Shown here: positions 7,611-16,945 of the stretch, piece by piece
Layout of the letters: every line of letters begins with the position of its first letter
Numbering within the stretch: position 1 is the stretch's first letter
DNA from: Uliginosibacterium aquaticum
GTDB taxonomy: Bacteria; Pseudomonadota; Gammaproteobacteria; Burkholderiales; Rhodocyclaceae
Direction of reading: 5' to 3'
Assembly (NCBI RefSeq): GCF_012972705.2
Contig: NZ_JABCSC020000006.1
Location: 88,097-152,096, forward strand
DNA length: 64,000 bases
Position numbers and translations under genes: made by a program
The notes under the pieces: model-generated
The model's database searches: none
What the model was told of the DNA's origin: nothing
What the model saw: only the letters and a program-made list of their open reading frames with translations

Positions 7611-9614
7611 ATGGACGCCCTGCTCGAGCAGTGCCGCACGCGTTTTGCCGACACCCTCGCGGCCGCGCTGGCCGAATGTGGCTTGCGCCTGCCGGCCGTG
7701 CAGGAAGTGATCCGGCGGGAGGCTGCCAGTGCCTTCCGTGAACTGGCTGGCCTGCACAGCAAGGAGGAATACCAGCGCCTGCGCAGCGTCACGGCTTCGC
7801 GTATCAGCCTGGTGCACCCGGAGGACATGGACCTCACGGTGGCTCTGATCAATCTCAGCCACGCCCTGGGAGACGCCTGCGAACGCGAGTTGCCACGCCT
7901 GCACCTGCTCTTCATGCGCCTGCTTGGGCAGGACAGCTCTGTGCTGGACCAGCTTCCCGTGGGGCCGGATGCCGTCTGTGTGGCTTTGCGCGGGGTATGT
8001 GATTCCGGCGAGATCGCGCCGGAGCTGCGTCTCGAGCTGCCGGACCTGGTCCGGCCCTATCTGAGTGTGCTGCTCCGCGAGCTCTACAGCGGGCTCACCG
8101 AAACCTTGCAGGCGGCTGGCGTGGAGCCGGTGTCCCTGCTGCGCTCCGGCCAGGAAGCAGGTGGCAGCGGCTACCAGCCGCTGCAGGAGCGGGTGCCGCT
8201 GGCCAGCGGCGATGGCAAGGGCTACGGCGGCCCCGGCAGCGAAAGCCTCAACATCGGGCGTACGCTGGATGGCCCGCTGGGTCAGTTGCAGGAGCGTTTG
8301 CTGCGCAATCGCCAGAGCGGCGCCGCAGCCAGTGCGCCGACCCTCGATCCGGCCCTGCTGGCGGCCATCATGGAACGCGTCTTCATCTGGCTCACCGAGC
8401 GCCAGCAGGCCGCCGCCGATGCTGCGCCGGGCAGCCTGGCCGAGCTGCAGGCCCTCCTGCCCGCCGCCAGCAATGCCACGCTGGATGCCATCAATCTGAG
8501 TTTTGACGTGCTATGCGCCGATGCCCGTCTGTGCCCACCAGTACGTGCCAGCCTCGCACGCCTGCGCCTGCCGGTAGCCAAGGCAGCGCTGATTGAGGGC
8601 GAGGTGCTGGGGCAGGCCGACGGGGTGGTCAGCCGTTTCCTTGAGGCTTTGCTGCGCCTGGGCTATGCCCTGGCGCCCGATGCCGCGGCGGCGGACCCGC
8701 TGTGTAGCGCCATCGATGCGGCGGTGCTGCGCATCCAGCGCGAGTTCGAGCGTGATCCCGCCGTGTTCGCCCGCGAAGCCGCGCTGCTGGGCGAGCATGA
8801 AGCGGCTTTGCTGGCCCGCCAGGCGGAAGCCTGCGCAGCTTTTCAGCCCGCCTTGCAGCAGGAGGCCCAGCGCGAGCATTCGCGCAATCGCGCCGCACGC
8901 GCCGTGCGGGCGCTGTGCGCCGGCGATCTGCCACGGCCGGTGCGGGTCTTTCTTGAACGTCTGTGGGTACGCGTGCTGGCTGCGATCCACCAGCATGGTG
9001 GCGGCGAGAAATCGCCGGCCTGGCTGCGCGCCTTGCGCACTGCCAACCAGCTGGTCGAGAGCGTGCAGCCGCGCAGCGATACGGCCAGCCGCGATGCCTT
9101 GCTGGCTGGCTTGCCGGGTCTGCTGGCCGAACTGCGCGCCGGCCTGGATGCCATCGGTACGCCGGAAGCCTTGCGTGAGCGCGCTTTTCAGAGTTTCGCC
9201 AGCCTTCATGCGCTGGCCATGCAGGGGCGTGAGTCCGGGCCCTCATTGGGCGACGACATCCTGAAAGCGACGCCGCCCCGCCTTGAAGCCGCCAGTCAGC
9301 TGCCGGGTCTGCAATGGGTGCGTCTGGCACCGGAAACCGACAGCCCGCCGCCCGAGTGGATTGCCCAGCTGGCGGCAGACCACTGGCTGGACCTGTGCCT
9401 GCCGGGCGAGGCCGGTAGCCTGCGGCTCCGGATCTGCGCCTGCGAAGGCAGTCCGAGGATGTATCTGGCGTGCACGCTGGATGCCACGCGTTGCCTGGTT
9501 ATTCCGCAGCGCTGGCTACAGCAGGCCGAGGCACGGGCGCAGGCCTTGCCTGCCGGCGCGCTCTTCGAGCAGGCGGCCGAGACGGCGCTGCGCGCAGGGG
9601 CGGGCTATCATTGA
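7611..9614 (+). CDS. DUF1631-like protein, 667 aa
   Basis: A large cytoplasmic, mostly helical protein without signal peptide or membrane helix. A Gly-rich, low-complexity linker lies around residues 180-225. The C-terminal part has the W/L-rich pattern of proteobacterial DUF1631 (VFLERLWVRVLAAI, then ALRTANQLVESV). Molecular function of this family is not established as far as I know. It follows rdgB at 4 nt and is probably co-transcribed. The family call is from pattern memory only. Confidence 0.75.
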   Translation: MDALLEQCRTRFADTLAAALAECGLRLPAVQEVIRREAASAFRELAGLHSKEEYQRLRSVTASRISLVHPEDMDLTVALINLSHALGDACERELPRLHLLFMRLLGQDSSVLDQLPVGPDAVCVALRGVCDSGEIAPELRLELPDLVRPYLSVLLRELYSGLTETLQAAGVEPVSLLRSGQEAGGSGYQPLQERVPLASGDGKGYGGPGSESLNIGRTLDGPLGQLQERLLRNRQSGAAASAPTLDPALLAAIMERVFIWLTERQQAAADAAPGSLAELQALLPAASNATLDAINLSFDVLCADARLCPPVRASLARLRLPVAKAALIEGEVLGQADGVVSRFLEALLRLGYALAPDAAAADPLCSAIDAAVLRIQREFERDPAVFAREAALLGEHEAALLARQAEACAAFQPALQQEAQREHSRNRAARAVRALCAGDLPRPVRVFLERLWVRVLAAIHQHGGGEKSPAWLRALRTANQLVESVQPRSDTASRDALLAGLPGLLAELRAGLDAIGTPEALRERAFQSFASLHALAMQGRESGPSLGDDILKATPPRLEAASQLPGLQWVRLAPETDSPPPEWIAQLAADHWLDLCLPGEAGSLRLRICACEGSPRMYLACTLDATRCLVIPQRWLQQAEARAQALPAGALFEQAAETALRAGAGYH

Positions 9615-9651
9615 ACCGTGGAAGCCGCCCTGGCGCTTCCGGGAGCCCATC

Positions 9652-9978
9652 ATGAAAAAAACCATTCCCCTGATTCTTGCCCTTACCCTCTCCTTGGCCA
9701 GCACCCTGAGCCTGGCTCAGAAACTGGAGCCGATTGCTGAAATTCCGCCGCCGCCAGCCGGTGCCAATGATCCCGAGCCGGAGATCACGATCCGCAATCG
9801 TGGTGGTGATCGCTATGAGGAATACCGCCTCCATGGCCAGCTCTACATGATCAAGGTGACACCGCGTGTAGGCCCCGTCTATTACCTCGTATCTCGCGAG
9901 CGGGGCGGTGCATTCCAGCGTGTGAATGATCTGGATCGCGCCCAGATGATTCCGCAGTGGGTGCTCTTCAGCTGGTAA
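9652..9978 (+). CDS. DUF2782 family exported protein
   Basis: A 108-residue protein with a signal peptide (MKKTIPLILALTLSLASTLSLA) and a small periplasmic domain. The motif PEITIRNRGGDRYEEYR followed by LYMIKVTP and a C-terminal W (PQWVLFSW) is the DUF2782 pattern found in beta- and gammaproteobacteria. Function is unknown. The start has Shine-Dalgarno GGGAG. It follows the DUF1631-like gene by 37 bp and is closed by a terminator. Confidence 0.85.
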   Translation: MKKTIPLILALTLSLASTLSLAQKLEPIAEIPPPPAGANDPEPEITIRNRGGDRYEEYRLHGQLYMIKVTPRVGPVYYLVSRERGGAFQRVNDLDRAQMIPQWVLFSW

Positions 9979-10000
9979 GCAGCGCTTGCCCACACAAGAA

Positions 10001-10024
10001 AGCCGCCTCGCAAGGCGGCTTTTT
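10001..10024 (+). terminator. Intrinsic terminator after the DUF2782 gene
   Basis: Stem AGCCGCCT (10001-10008), loop CGCA, arm AGGCGGCT, then TTTT. It lies between convergent genes; the A-rich left flank may let it also stop transcription from the pectate lyase on the minus strand. Confidence 0.85.
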
Positions 10025-10041
10025 CATGCGCTTGGCTTGCC

Positions 10042-11406
10042 TCAGCGGGCTGGCCTGGCCACTGGTGAGCTGACCAGCGAATTGAGCCAGTTCTCCAGAT
10101 TGGAGTAGCCGTTGCGGGCCAGCTTTGCGCCATCGGCCGGGTTCTTCGGATCGAGGCGCTGGGCGATTTCCCAGTCATCAGGGATGCCATCTCCATCCGT
10201 GTCGAGCGGTGGCGTGCCCTGCGGCACAGCGGGCCAGCTGCCGACTTCTTCCTGCGAGTCGATGATGCGGCCGCTGCCTTCGGAGACCTGCTCGATCACG
10301 CGCAGATCGACCGAGTCACGCCAGGGGGAGCTGGCCCCGACGTCGCTGAGCACCCGGATGAAGGCGTCCAGGGCCGGCCAGGTGGTCACCGCCGGGGCGG
10401 CGAAAGCCTGCGCAGCCACGGTGTATTTGTCCGGCGCGGGCTTGACCTTGTCGGGCGGCGCGCCCGCACCTAGCAGCCTGGAGTTGTCCCGTGAAGCGGC
10501 GGCATTGCCCTGCATGAAATTGCCGGCCACAAAGAGCTGGATCTTGTCCGGCGTGGCCTTGTCGGTCATTACCAGTGGCTCGATCAGCACCGAGTATTTC
10601 GCCGGCTTGATGTAGTTGTTCACGTAATTGATGTTGATCCAGCCATCGTTGGTGCCGGAGGCGTAGTCGCCCCAGCCGTAGATCACGTTGTTGCGAAAAT
10701 CGATGCTGCCGGGCGCCGTGTTCTTGAAGTAGTTGTCACCAAAGCGTGGGTTGCGCCCGCGATGGTGGGCGTACACGTTGTGATGCAGCGATACGCCGCC
10801 ATTCACGCGCAGCAGCGAGCCGTAACCGTGGGCGCCCTTGGCATGCACGCTCTTGTTGAGGCTCTCGGCAATCAGGCTCCACTGGATCGTGATGTCAGCC
10901 ACATCCCCTTCGGTGGAAAGCGACTCGTCGGTGGACCAGCCGGCGCTGACATGGTCGATCACCACCCGGCGTGCGCCGTGCATCACGCCCAGGGCATCGT
11001 CTTCGGTCTTCGTCAGGTTGCCGAGGCGGAAGCGCATGTAGCGCAGCACCACATCGCTGGCATAGATGCGCGTGGTGTAGCCGGCCACCGTCACGCCGCC
11101 GCCGGGCGAGGTCTGGCCGGCAAGCGTGATGTTGGGGTGGCGGATCGCCAGCGGCGACTGGAGATGAATCGTGCCGGCCACCCGGAACACCACCGTGCGC
11201 GGCCCTTCGGTTTCCACCGCCGCACGCAGGCTGCCGGGGCCGGCGTCATTCAGGTTGGTGACGGCGATCACCCGCCCGCCGCGTCCGGCCACGGTATCGG
11301 CCCCGAAGCCCTCGGCGCCCGGGAAGGCCGGCAAGGCAAAAACGGCGGAAGAGGCGAGCAGCAGGCTGGCGGCCAGCGGCGCTCTGGCGAAACGCTGAAT
11401 GGACAT
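10042..11406 (-). CDS. Secreted pectate lyase-like protein (PL1) with C-terminal Ca-binding repeat
   Basis: A 454-residue secreted protein. The signal peptide MSIQRFARAPLAASLLLASS ends near AVFA. A parallel beta-helix follows, beginning LPAFPGAEGFGADTVAGRGG. Characteristic pieces are VVIDHVSAGWSTDESLS, ITIQWSLIAESLN, HHNVYAHHRGRNPRFGD and IDFRNNVIYGWG. The C-terminus carries DTDGDGIPDDWE, a thrombospondin-3/EF-hand-like Ca loop common at the end of polysaccharide lyases. The start at 11406 has GGAG 11 nt upstream. This is the second pectinase in the window; substrate could be pectate or a related polyuronide. Confidence 0.88.
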   Translation of the reverse strand: MSIQRFARAPLAASLLLASSAVFALPAFPGAEGFGADTVAGRGGRVIAVTNLNDAGPGSLRAAVETEGPRTVVFRVAGTIHLQSPLAIRHPNITLAGQTSPGGGVTVAGYTTRIYASDVVLRYMRFRLGNLTKTEDDALGVMHGARRVVIDHVSAGWSTDESLSTEGDVADITIQWSLIAESLNKSVHAKGAHGYGSLLRVNGGVSLHHNVYAHHRGRNPRFGDNYFKNTAPGSIDFRNNVIYGWGDYASGTNDGWININYVNNYIKPAKYSVLIEPLVMTDKATPDKIQLFVAGNFMQGNAAASRDNSRLLGAGAPPDKVKPAPDKYTVAAQAFAAPAVTTWPALDAFIRVLSDVGASSPWRDSVDLRVIEQVSEGSGRIIDSQEEVGSWPAVPQGTPPLDTDGDGIPDDWEIAQRLDPKNPADGAKLARNGYSNLENWLNSLVSSPVARPAR

Positions 11407-11543
11407 GATGGCGTGGTCTCCGGACAATGATGAAACCGCCTCTGACCGGGCGGATTGCCGCAGCATAACGAATGCGCCCCCGCAGAGGTGGCAGCGCGGC
11501 AGATATCACACCCACTCCAGCGGATTTCACAAACGCCCCGACC

Positions 11544-12452
11544 ATGAAGCCTGATTCCCTCGCCGTACGCGACTACCTGCAGGGCCTGCAGGATGGCATC
11601 GTCGCCACCCTCGAAGATTTCGATGGCCAGCCCTTCCGCACCGATGCTTGGCAGCGCCCGGAAGGTGGTGAAGGCATCACCCGGGTCATCGAAGGCGGTA
11701 ACTTCTTCGAGCGTGGCGGGGTGAATTTCTCGCATGTCTTCGGCAGCAAGCTGCCGCCCTCTGCCTCGGCCAACCGTCCGGAACTCGCCGGCAGCGGCTT
11801 CGAGGCGATGGGCGTATCGCTGGTGCTGCATCCGCGCAATCCCTGGTGCCCCACGGTGCACATGAACGTGCGCTTCTTCATTGCCCGGCCGCAGGATGAA
11901 GCAGCCGAGCCGACGTGGTGGTTTGGCGGAGGCATGGATCTCACGCCCTACTATGGTTTCGAGGACGATGCCCGCCACTTCCATGCCACCTGCAAACAGG
12001 CGGTGGCTTTTTTCGGGCCGGCGCTGCATCCGCGTTTCAAGGACTGGTGCGACCGCTATTTCCACCTCAAGCATCGCAACGAGGCGCGCGGCGTCGGCGG
12101 CCTGTTCTTCGATGATTTCAACGAGCTGGGCTTTGCCAACAGCTTCGCGCTGACCCGCTCGGTCGGCGACGCTTTTCTCAAGGCCTATCTGCCGATCATC
12201 GAGCGCCGTCGTGACACGCCTTACGGCGAGCGCGAGCGTGATTTTCAGGCCTACCGGCGCGGCCGCTACGTCGAGTTCAACCTGGTCTTCGACCGCGGCA
12301 CCCTGTTCGGCCTGCAGTCGGGCGGGCGTACCGAATCCATCCTGATGTCGTTGCCGCCCGAGGTGAAGTGGCGTTATGACTGGCAACCGGAGCCGGGCAG
12401 CGCCGAGGCCAGGCTGTATACCGATTTCTTGCCGGTGCGGGACTGGGTCTGA
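11544..12452 (+). CDS. hemF: Oxygen-dependent coproporphyrinogen-III oxidase
   Basis: A 302-residue haem-biosynthesis enzyme that decarboxylates two propionates of coproporphyrinogen III using O2. Highly conserved segments are visible: [59 protein letters not shown] and [20 protein letters not shown]. Length matches the bacterial family. The start at 11544 gives the usual N-terminus. Its stop is 2 nt before the YkgJ-type gene, so the two are probably co-transcribed. Confidence 0.96.
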   Translation: MKPDSLAVRDYLQGLQDGIVATLEDFDGQPFRTDAWQRPEGGEGITRVIEGGNFFERGGVNFSHVFGSKLPPSASANRPELAGSGFEAMGVSLVLHPRNPWCPTVHMNVRFFIARPQDEAAEPTWWFGGGMDLTPYYGFEDDARHFHATCKQAVAFFGPALHPRFKDWCDRYFHLKHRNEARGVGGLFFDDFNELGFANSFALTRSVGDAFLKAYLPIIERRRDTPYGERERDFQAYRRGRYVEFNLVFDRGTLFGLQSGGRTESILMSLPPEVKWRYDWQPEPGSAEARLYTDFLPVRDWV

Positions 12453-12454
12453 CG

Positions 12455-12970
12455 ATGAACAAGCAGAAACTCCGCCGCACTCCGCCTCAGGAACTTGCTG
12501 TTGCCGCCGCAGGCTACCAGCGCGAAGCCGTCATCCCGCATTGCCCGACGTGTGCAGCGCCCTGTTGCAAGCTCGACAAGCTGGTGCTGGAGCTGGAATG
12601 GGCACAGGTCAAGGGCCTCTGGCAGCTCGAAGAATCACGCAAGGCTTTCGACAAACGCCTCGCCACAGGTCGGGGCCCGATAGAGATCCGCCCGGCCAAC
12701 GGTCTCTACTACGCGCACAGCAAACCCTGCCCGGCCTTCGATGCGGCCTGCGGCTGCACGGTCTATACCACCCCGCTCAAACCGGTGGGCTGCAGCGATT
12801 TCCCGGTCTATGAAAACGAAGGTGAAATCATGGCCGATCTGCGCTGCGAGGCCGTGGACATCGAGGCGCTGAAGGCCGCGCTGACACGTGATCTCGGGCC
12901 GGATACCCGCATCAGGCAGTCGGCCGACCGGGACTTCCCCTTTCTGGTCACCTTGTCCGTACAGCGCTAG
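12455..12970 (+). CDS. YkgJ-family cysteine-cluster protein
   Basis: A 171-residue soluble protein with the YkgJ cysteine pattern: CPTCAAPCCK near the N-terminus, then CPAFDAACGCTVY, GCSDFPVY and a late Cys in DLRCEA. Members are thought to bind zinc or an Fe-S cluster; biochemical role is unknown. It lies 2 nt after hemF. Its stop codon shares the CTAG tetranucleotide with the stop of the convergent diguanylate cyclase gene, so the two reading frames overlap by 4 bp. Confidence 0.85.
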   Translation: MNKQKLRRTPPQELAVAAAGYQREAVIPHCPTCAAPCCKLDKLVLELEWAQVKGLWQLEESRKAFDKRLATGRGPIEIRPANGLYYAHSKPCPAFDAACGCTVYTTPLKPVGCSDFPVYENEGEIMADLRCEAVDIEALKAALTRDLGPDTRIRQSADRDFPFLVTLSVQR

Positions 12971-14328
12971 TCCTGGCGGGTTTCGCTGGCGGGCCTGAAG
13001 AGGGCGTGGAACGCGCGATCGGCGCGCAGCATGTGGTTGGCCACCATGTCGACGATCAGGAAGTCGATCAACTCTGCCGCAGCGGCGGCGGACTGCGCTT
13101 GCGTCAGCTCGGCGCGCAGCCTGGCCGCCTTGCTGAGCAGGCGCGTGTGCTCCAGGCGGTGGGCGATGAGCCCCGGCCAGTCGGCCTCTCCCAGCACCTC
13201 TTCCTCATAGCGGAAGTGGCTGTGCAGGTCGTCGATGAGTCGATCGATGGCTGCGCATACGCTCGCCAGATTGCCTGGTTCCAGTTTGGCGGCCGCCTCT
13301 TGCACCGCCTCGACGCACTCGAACAGGCTGCGGTGCTGGGCATCGATCTGGCTGTGGCCCGATTCGAAGTGGCGTCGCCACAGCAGGCGGGCATGGCGTA
13401 CCGTCATCGCGTGATCCTGCGCATCACGCGGGGGGGCGGCCAGCACGACGCGATTACGCCCTTCCGACTTGGCGCCGTAGAGCGCCTCATCGGCCCGCGA
13501 CAGCGCGCGTCCGATGCTCTCATGAGGCGTGGCCCATTCCGCAACGCCGATGCTGACGCTGACCTTCAGGCCGCCACTGAAAGCCAGGCTGGCAATTGCC
13601 TGGCGAATCTTCTCGGCTGCCGTCGCTGCATGTCCGGCGTCGGCATAGGGCATCAGCACGGTGAATTCATCGCCACCCCAGCGGGTGACCAGATCGGATT
13701 CGCGGATGCAGGCTTTTACGGTCTGGGCGACCTGCTTGAGCACCTGATCGCCGATTTCATGCCCGCAGCTGTCGTTGATCGATTTGAAGTGATCGATATC
13801 GAAAATCAGGATGGCGACTGGATAGGCGTGGCGCTGTGCCCGCTCGTGTTCCAGCGGTGCCCGCTTCTCGAAGTGGCGGCGGTTCCACAGCCCGGTCAGG
13901 GCATCGGTTTCGCTCTGCGCGCGCAGCCGCTGCTCCAGCTCATGGCGCTCGGTGATATTGCTGGCCACCCACACTACAGCCTCTTCTCCGTCGACACGGA
14001 AGGCCAGGGCCTGCACGCGTCCCTCGAACCAGATGCGTTGCTGCGGCCCGTCGCTACTCAGTCCCTTCACGTCACTGCCGGCCAGCCCGTATTCCACCAC
14101 ATGCAGCGTGCCGGCTTGCAGTGCTTTGGCGATCTCAGCGAGGAACCAATCTGCCTTCTCCGCCACCAGCACATCGCTGATGCGTTGCCCGACCAGGCCG
14201 CTGCCGTCGTGATAGTAGCGGGCGTCCGAGCCACCCAGTACCGCCACGTAGCGGCCGCTGCGAGTCAGGATGAAGACTGGGTCGGGCAAGGCGCCGAGGA
14301 TCTCGGTCAGTTCGGCGAGGGAGAACAT
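12967..14328 (-). CDS. Diguanylate cyclase: PAS-like, GGDEF and C-terminal hemerythrin domains
   Basis: A 453-residue soluble signalling protein. Residues about 5-125 form a PAS-like sensor ending in WVASNITERHELEQRL. A GGDEF domain follows (about 135-300) with DALTGLWNRRHFE, FDIDHFKSINDSCGH and an intact GGDEF. An RESD I-site lies exactly five residues before GGDEF, so product inhibition by c-di-GMP is expected. The C-terminal 130 residues are a hemerythrin domain with the His/Glu ligands H..DAQHRSLF, HSHFRYEEE, HRLEHTRLL and NHMLRADRAFH. The domain mix suggests c-di-GMP synthesis tuned by O2 or redox at a diiron site. Confidence 0.93.
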   Translation of the reverse strand: MFSLAELTEILGALPDPVFILTRSGRYVAVLGGSDARYYHDGSGLVGQRISDVLVAEKADWFLAEIAKALQAGTLHVVEYGLAGSDVKGLSSDGPQQRIWFEGRVQALAFRVDGEEAVVWVASNITERHELEQRLRAQSETDALTGLWNRRHFEKRAPLEHERAQRHAYPVAILIFDIDHFKSINDSCGHEIGDQVLKQVAQTVKACIRESDLVTRWGGDEFTVLMPYADAGHAATAAEKIRQAIASLAFSGGLKVSVSIGVAEWATPHESIGRALSRADEALYGAKSEGRNRVVLAAPPRDAQDHAMTVRHARLLWRRHFESGHSQIDAQHRSLFECVEAVQEAAAKLEPGNLASVCAAIDRLIDDLHSHFRYEEEVLGEADWPGLIAHRLEHTRLLSKAARLRAELTQAQSAAAAAELIDFLIVDMVANHMLRADRAFHALFRPASETRQD

Positions 14329-14477
14329 GCGGGTGGCCCGGCGGTGTGCGTTGCAGAAACAGACCTTTTGTACGACAGGCGCGCCACTTTGTTAAGCCTG
14401 TACCCGAGGGCGATGCGGCATTTCGCCACGCTGCGCATGAAACAGGTGTTCGCCCTGACTGATTCGGTGGACCATGC

Positions 14478-14963
14478 TCAGTCCTTGCGCACGTCGGACC
14501 AGGCTGCACCGGTCAGGCTAGCAAGCTGGGCCGGGCTCAGCGGGAAGACCGAGAAGGGTGTGCCGGCTGCCGCCCACAGGCGCTCGAAGCGCTGAAGATC
14601 GGCATCCATCACCAGCCGTACCGGCTGGGCGTGGCCCAGCGGGGCGACACCCCCGATCACATAGCCGGTGGCGGTACGCACGAAATCGGCGTCCGCCCGG
14701 CCCAGGGTTTCGCCCACCAGGGCAGCCACCTTTTTCTCGCACACCCGGTTCTCGCCGCTGGCGATCACCACCACCGCCTGATCGCTCTGCTTGCCGCGGA
14801 AAACGATGGATTTGGCGATCTCGGCCACGCGGCAGCCCACCGCTTCCGCGGCCTCGGCCGAGGTCCGCGTCGGTTGCTCGAATTCGACCACGGTGGTGGC
14901 AACACCTGCCGCATCCAGAAGTTGCTGGATGCGGCGGGCATTGGGATGTTCGGCGGGCTTCAT
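14478..14963 (-). CDS. YbaK/EbsC-family aminoacyl-tRNA deacylase-like protein
   Basis: A 161-residue single-domain protein of the bacterial prolyl-tRNA-synthetase INS superfamily. Recognisable parts are AEAVGCRVAEIAKSIVFR, the conserved Lys in the AKS segment, VVIASGENRVCEKK and TGYVIGGVAPLGH. Relatives clear mischarged tRNAs such as Cys-tRNA(Pro) or Ala-tRNA(Pro). The specificity of this clade is not settled by the sequence. It is a lone gene upstream of the diguanylate cyclase on the same strand, separated by 149 bp. Confidence 0.85.
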   Translation of the reverse strand: MKPAEHPNARRIQQLLDAAGVATTVVEFEQPTRTSAEAAEAVGCRVAEIAKSIVFRGKQSDQAVVVIASGENRVCEKKVAALVGETLGRADADFVRTATGYVIGGVAPLGHAQPVRLVMDADLQRFERLWAAAGTPFSVFPLSPAQLASLTGAAWSDVRKD

Positions 14964-15014
14964 CCAGTGAGGCTTTCCCGTTTCACCGTAGAGCAGGTTT
15001 GCACTGTTCTCCCC

Positions 15015-15470
15015 TCAAGGCTTGTAGCAGGCAGAGCTGGGGTCAAGGGCGATTTCAGCCAGAGTGCCTGAAAAATCAACCCAGTCAATTCCGTGATTCT
15101 GGTAGCGGAAGCCCGCCGAAAAAATCAGGCAACCTTCGCCCTTGTATAGGGCCTGAAGGCGGACCGCATCACTGCCAAAATAGAATGGAATCCAGCGTTT
15201 TCCTGATTCGTAGGTGTGGTAAATGTCCGGCTTCCGCCCCAGAGCCTCATTCACTTCAAGCGCTGACATCCCTACGCGAAGACTCTGAAACTTACCCGTG
15301 GCGGCGTTCAATTCCAAGGAAGCTGGAGTAGTCACCTCTTGCCCGGCTGGCTCAACCCGCTCCGCTGACGCCTGCTGGCGTTCCGGAGTAGCTGCTGCAG
15401 CGTGCACCGCGCTAAAGCTGCCCGCCGCAATCAAGGTGAAGCCGAAAGAAAATAAGGATCTGAAAACCAT
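15015..15470 (-). CDS. Exported hypothetical protein, 151 aa
   Basis: It begins with a signal peptide (MVFRSLFSFGFTLIAAGSFS) and then a Pro/Glu-rich spacer. The mature domain opens with LRVGMSALEVNEALGRKPD, a helix resembling BamE/OmlA-like outer-membrane assembly folds, and contains a possible strand pair around RWIPFYFGSDAVRLQALYKG. Two cysteines (GEGCLIF and SSACYKP) could form a disulfide in the periplasm. The start has GGAGAG 8 nt upstream. Gene function is unknown; the BamE resemblance rests on a short motif only. Confidence 0.7.
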   Translation of the reverse strand: MVFRSLFSFGFTLIAAGSFSAVHAAAATPERQQASAERVEPAGQEVTTPASLELNAATGKFQSLRVGMSALEVNEALGRKPDIYHTYESGKRWIPFYFGSDAVRLQALYKGEGCLIFSAGFRYQNHGIDWVDFSGTLAEIALDPSSACYKP

Positions 15471-15591
15471 GCTGATGCTCTCCGTGATGAATCAAGAAAT
15501 CTGCGAATGAATGAGGTGGCGGGTCATAAAGCTTCATCCAGCAAGTCGAAAATGTCCGCTTGTGATTTTCCGCCGGGGTCAAATCTGGCTC

Positions 15592-16134
15592 TCAATGCCC
15601 CGCGAAATCCACCAGCGTGAACAGCTGCAGGCCCGAGTCACGCAAGAGCTGCGAGCCGCCCAGCTCGGGCAGGTCAACAATCGCCGCACCTTCCACCACC
15701 GTGGCACCGAGGCGTTCGAGCAGCTTCTTGCCGGCCATCATGGTGCCGCCGGTGGCGATCAGGTCATCGATCAGCAGCACGCGGTCGCCCTGCTTGCAGG
15801 CGTCGGCATGCATCTCGACGGTGGCGCTGCCGTATTCGAGCTCGTATTCCTCGGCGATGGTGGTGTAGGGCAGCTTGCCTTTCTTGCGAATCGGCACGAA
15901 GCCCACGTTCAGCTCATAGGCCACGATGGAGCCGATGATGAAGCCGCGCGCGTCCAGCCCGGCCACCACGTCGATCTTCTGGTGCATGTAGCGCAGCACG
16001 AAATGCTGCACCAGCACGCGCAGCGCCGCCGGGTCCTGCAGCAGCGGGGTGATGTCGCGGAATTGCACGCCGGGCTGGGGCCAGTCGGGCACGGTGCGGA
16101 TATGGTCGCGCAGATTGTTGGGGTCGAGCAGCAT
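15592..16134 (-). CDS. apt: Adenine phosphoribosyltransferase
   Basis: A 180-residue purine-salvage enzyme making AMP from adenine and PRPP. The PRPP-binding motif is [17 protein letters not shown]. Other family segments are [21 protein letters not shown] and [10 protein letters not shown]. The start at 16134 has an excellent ribosome site (AGGAGG, 6 nt spacing), although the frame stays open much further upstream. It is divergent from the yqhA-like gene. Confidence 0.96.
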   Translation of the reverse strand: MLLDPNNLRDHIRTVPDWPQPGVQFRDITPLLQDPAALRVLVQHFVLRYMHQKIDVVAGLDARGFIIGSIVAYELNVGFVPIRKKGKLPYTTIAEEYELEYGSATVEMHADACKQGDRVLLIDDLIATGGTMMAGKKLLERLGATVVEGAAIVDLPELGGSQLLRDSGLQLFTLVDFAGH

Positions 16135-16284
16135 GGTTTCCTCCTGATAGCGGCGGGATTCTAGCCCGCCAGACGGCTCCGGGGCCGCTGCTATACTTTG
16201 CGCTTGACCGGGCGCAGACCCGGCCCCAAATGGGCTCCAGACAGCTGTACCCCGGCTGCCGCCCCTGTTACTGCAAGAGAGATC

Positions 16285-16851
16285 ATGAAAAAAGACGCAT
16301 CGCACCACCTCGAAGCTTTCCTCTTCGGCAGCCGCTGGCTGCAAGCTCCGCTCTACCTCGGACTGGTCTTCGCCCAGGGCGTGTACGTGTTCAAGTTCCT
16401 GCAGGAGCTGATCCATCTGGTGACTCACGCGGTGAGCTTCACCGAAGTGGACATCATGCTGATCGTGCTGGGCCTCATCGATGTGGTGATGGTGGCCAAC
16501 CTGCTGCTGATGGTGATCGTGGGCGGCTACCAGACTTTCGTGTCGCGCCTTGATCTGGATGATCATCCGGACCAGCCGGAGTGGCTCTCGCATGTGAATG
16601 CCGGCGTGCTCAAGATCAAGCTCGCCACCGCGCTGATCGGCATTTCCTCGATCCATCTGCTCAAGACCTTCATCGAAGTCGGCAGCAAGATGGCCCAGGC
16701 GCCGGACGCTTTCGCGCTGACCCGTCTGGAGCATGGCGTGCTGTTCCAGATCGGCATTCACCTGACTTTCGTCCTCTCGGCCCTGGTCATGGCCTATACC
16801 GACAGGATCATGAACAGCACCTTGTTGTTGAACAAAGACCTCGAGCATTGA
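16285..16851 (+). CDS. YqhA/UPF0114-family inner-membrane protein
   Basis: A 188-residue membrane protein with about four predicted helices: [59 protein letters not shown] and [19 protein letters not shown]. The opening [16 protein letters not shown] and the [19 protein letters not shown] loop are typical of UPF0114/YqhA, whose function is unknown. The start has AGAGAG upstream. A short REP-like repeat lies between its stop and the fumarase gene. Confidence 0.88.
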   Translation: MKKDASHHLEAFLFGSRWLQAPLYLGLVFAQGVYVFKFLQELIHLVTHAVSFTEVDIMLIVLGLIDVVMVANLLLMVIVGGYQTFVSRLDLDDHPDQPEWLSHVNAGVLKIKLATALIGISSIHLLKTFIEVGSKMAQAPDAFALTRLEHGVLFQIGIHLTFVLSALVMAYTDRIMNSTLLLNKDLEH

Positions 16852-16853
16852 TT

Positions 16854-16901
16854 CGTAGGGCGGGCTTCAACCCGCCATGTGCGCTTGAGGCCGAACCTAC
16901 G
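16854..16901. repeat. REP-like extragenic palindrome, copy 1
   Basis: It starts CGTAGG and ends CCTACG. Inside it has a GGCGGG-CTTCAA-CCCGCC hairpin and a weaker second stem around GCTTGAGGC. The same plan recurs at 43303-43359, so the two are probably members of one dispersed family. It lies just after a gene stop, the usual place for REP elements. Confidence 0.6.
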
Positions 16902-16945
16902 CCCCCAGCTATGTCAGCCCTAGCCGAAAACAAAGAGAGAACTAT

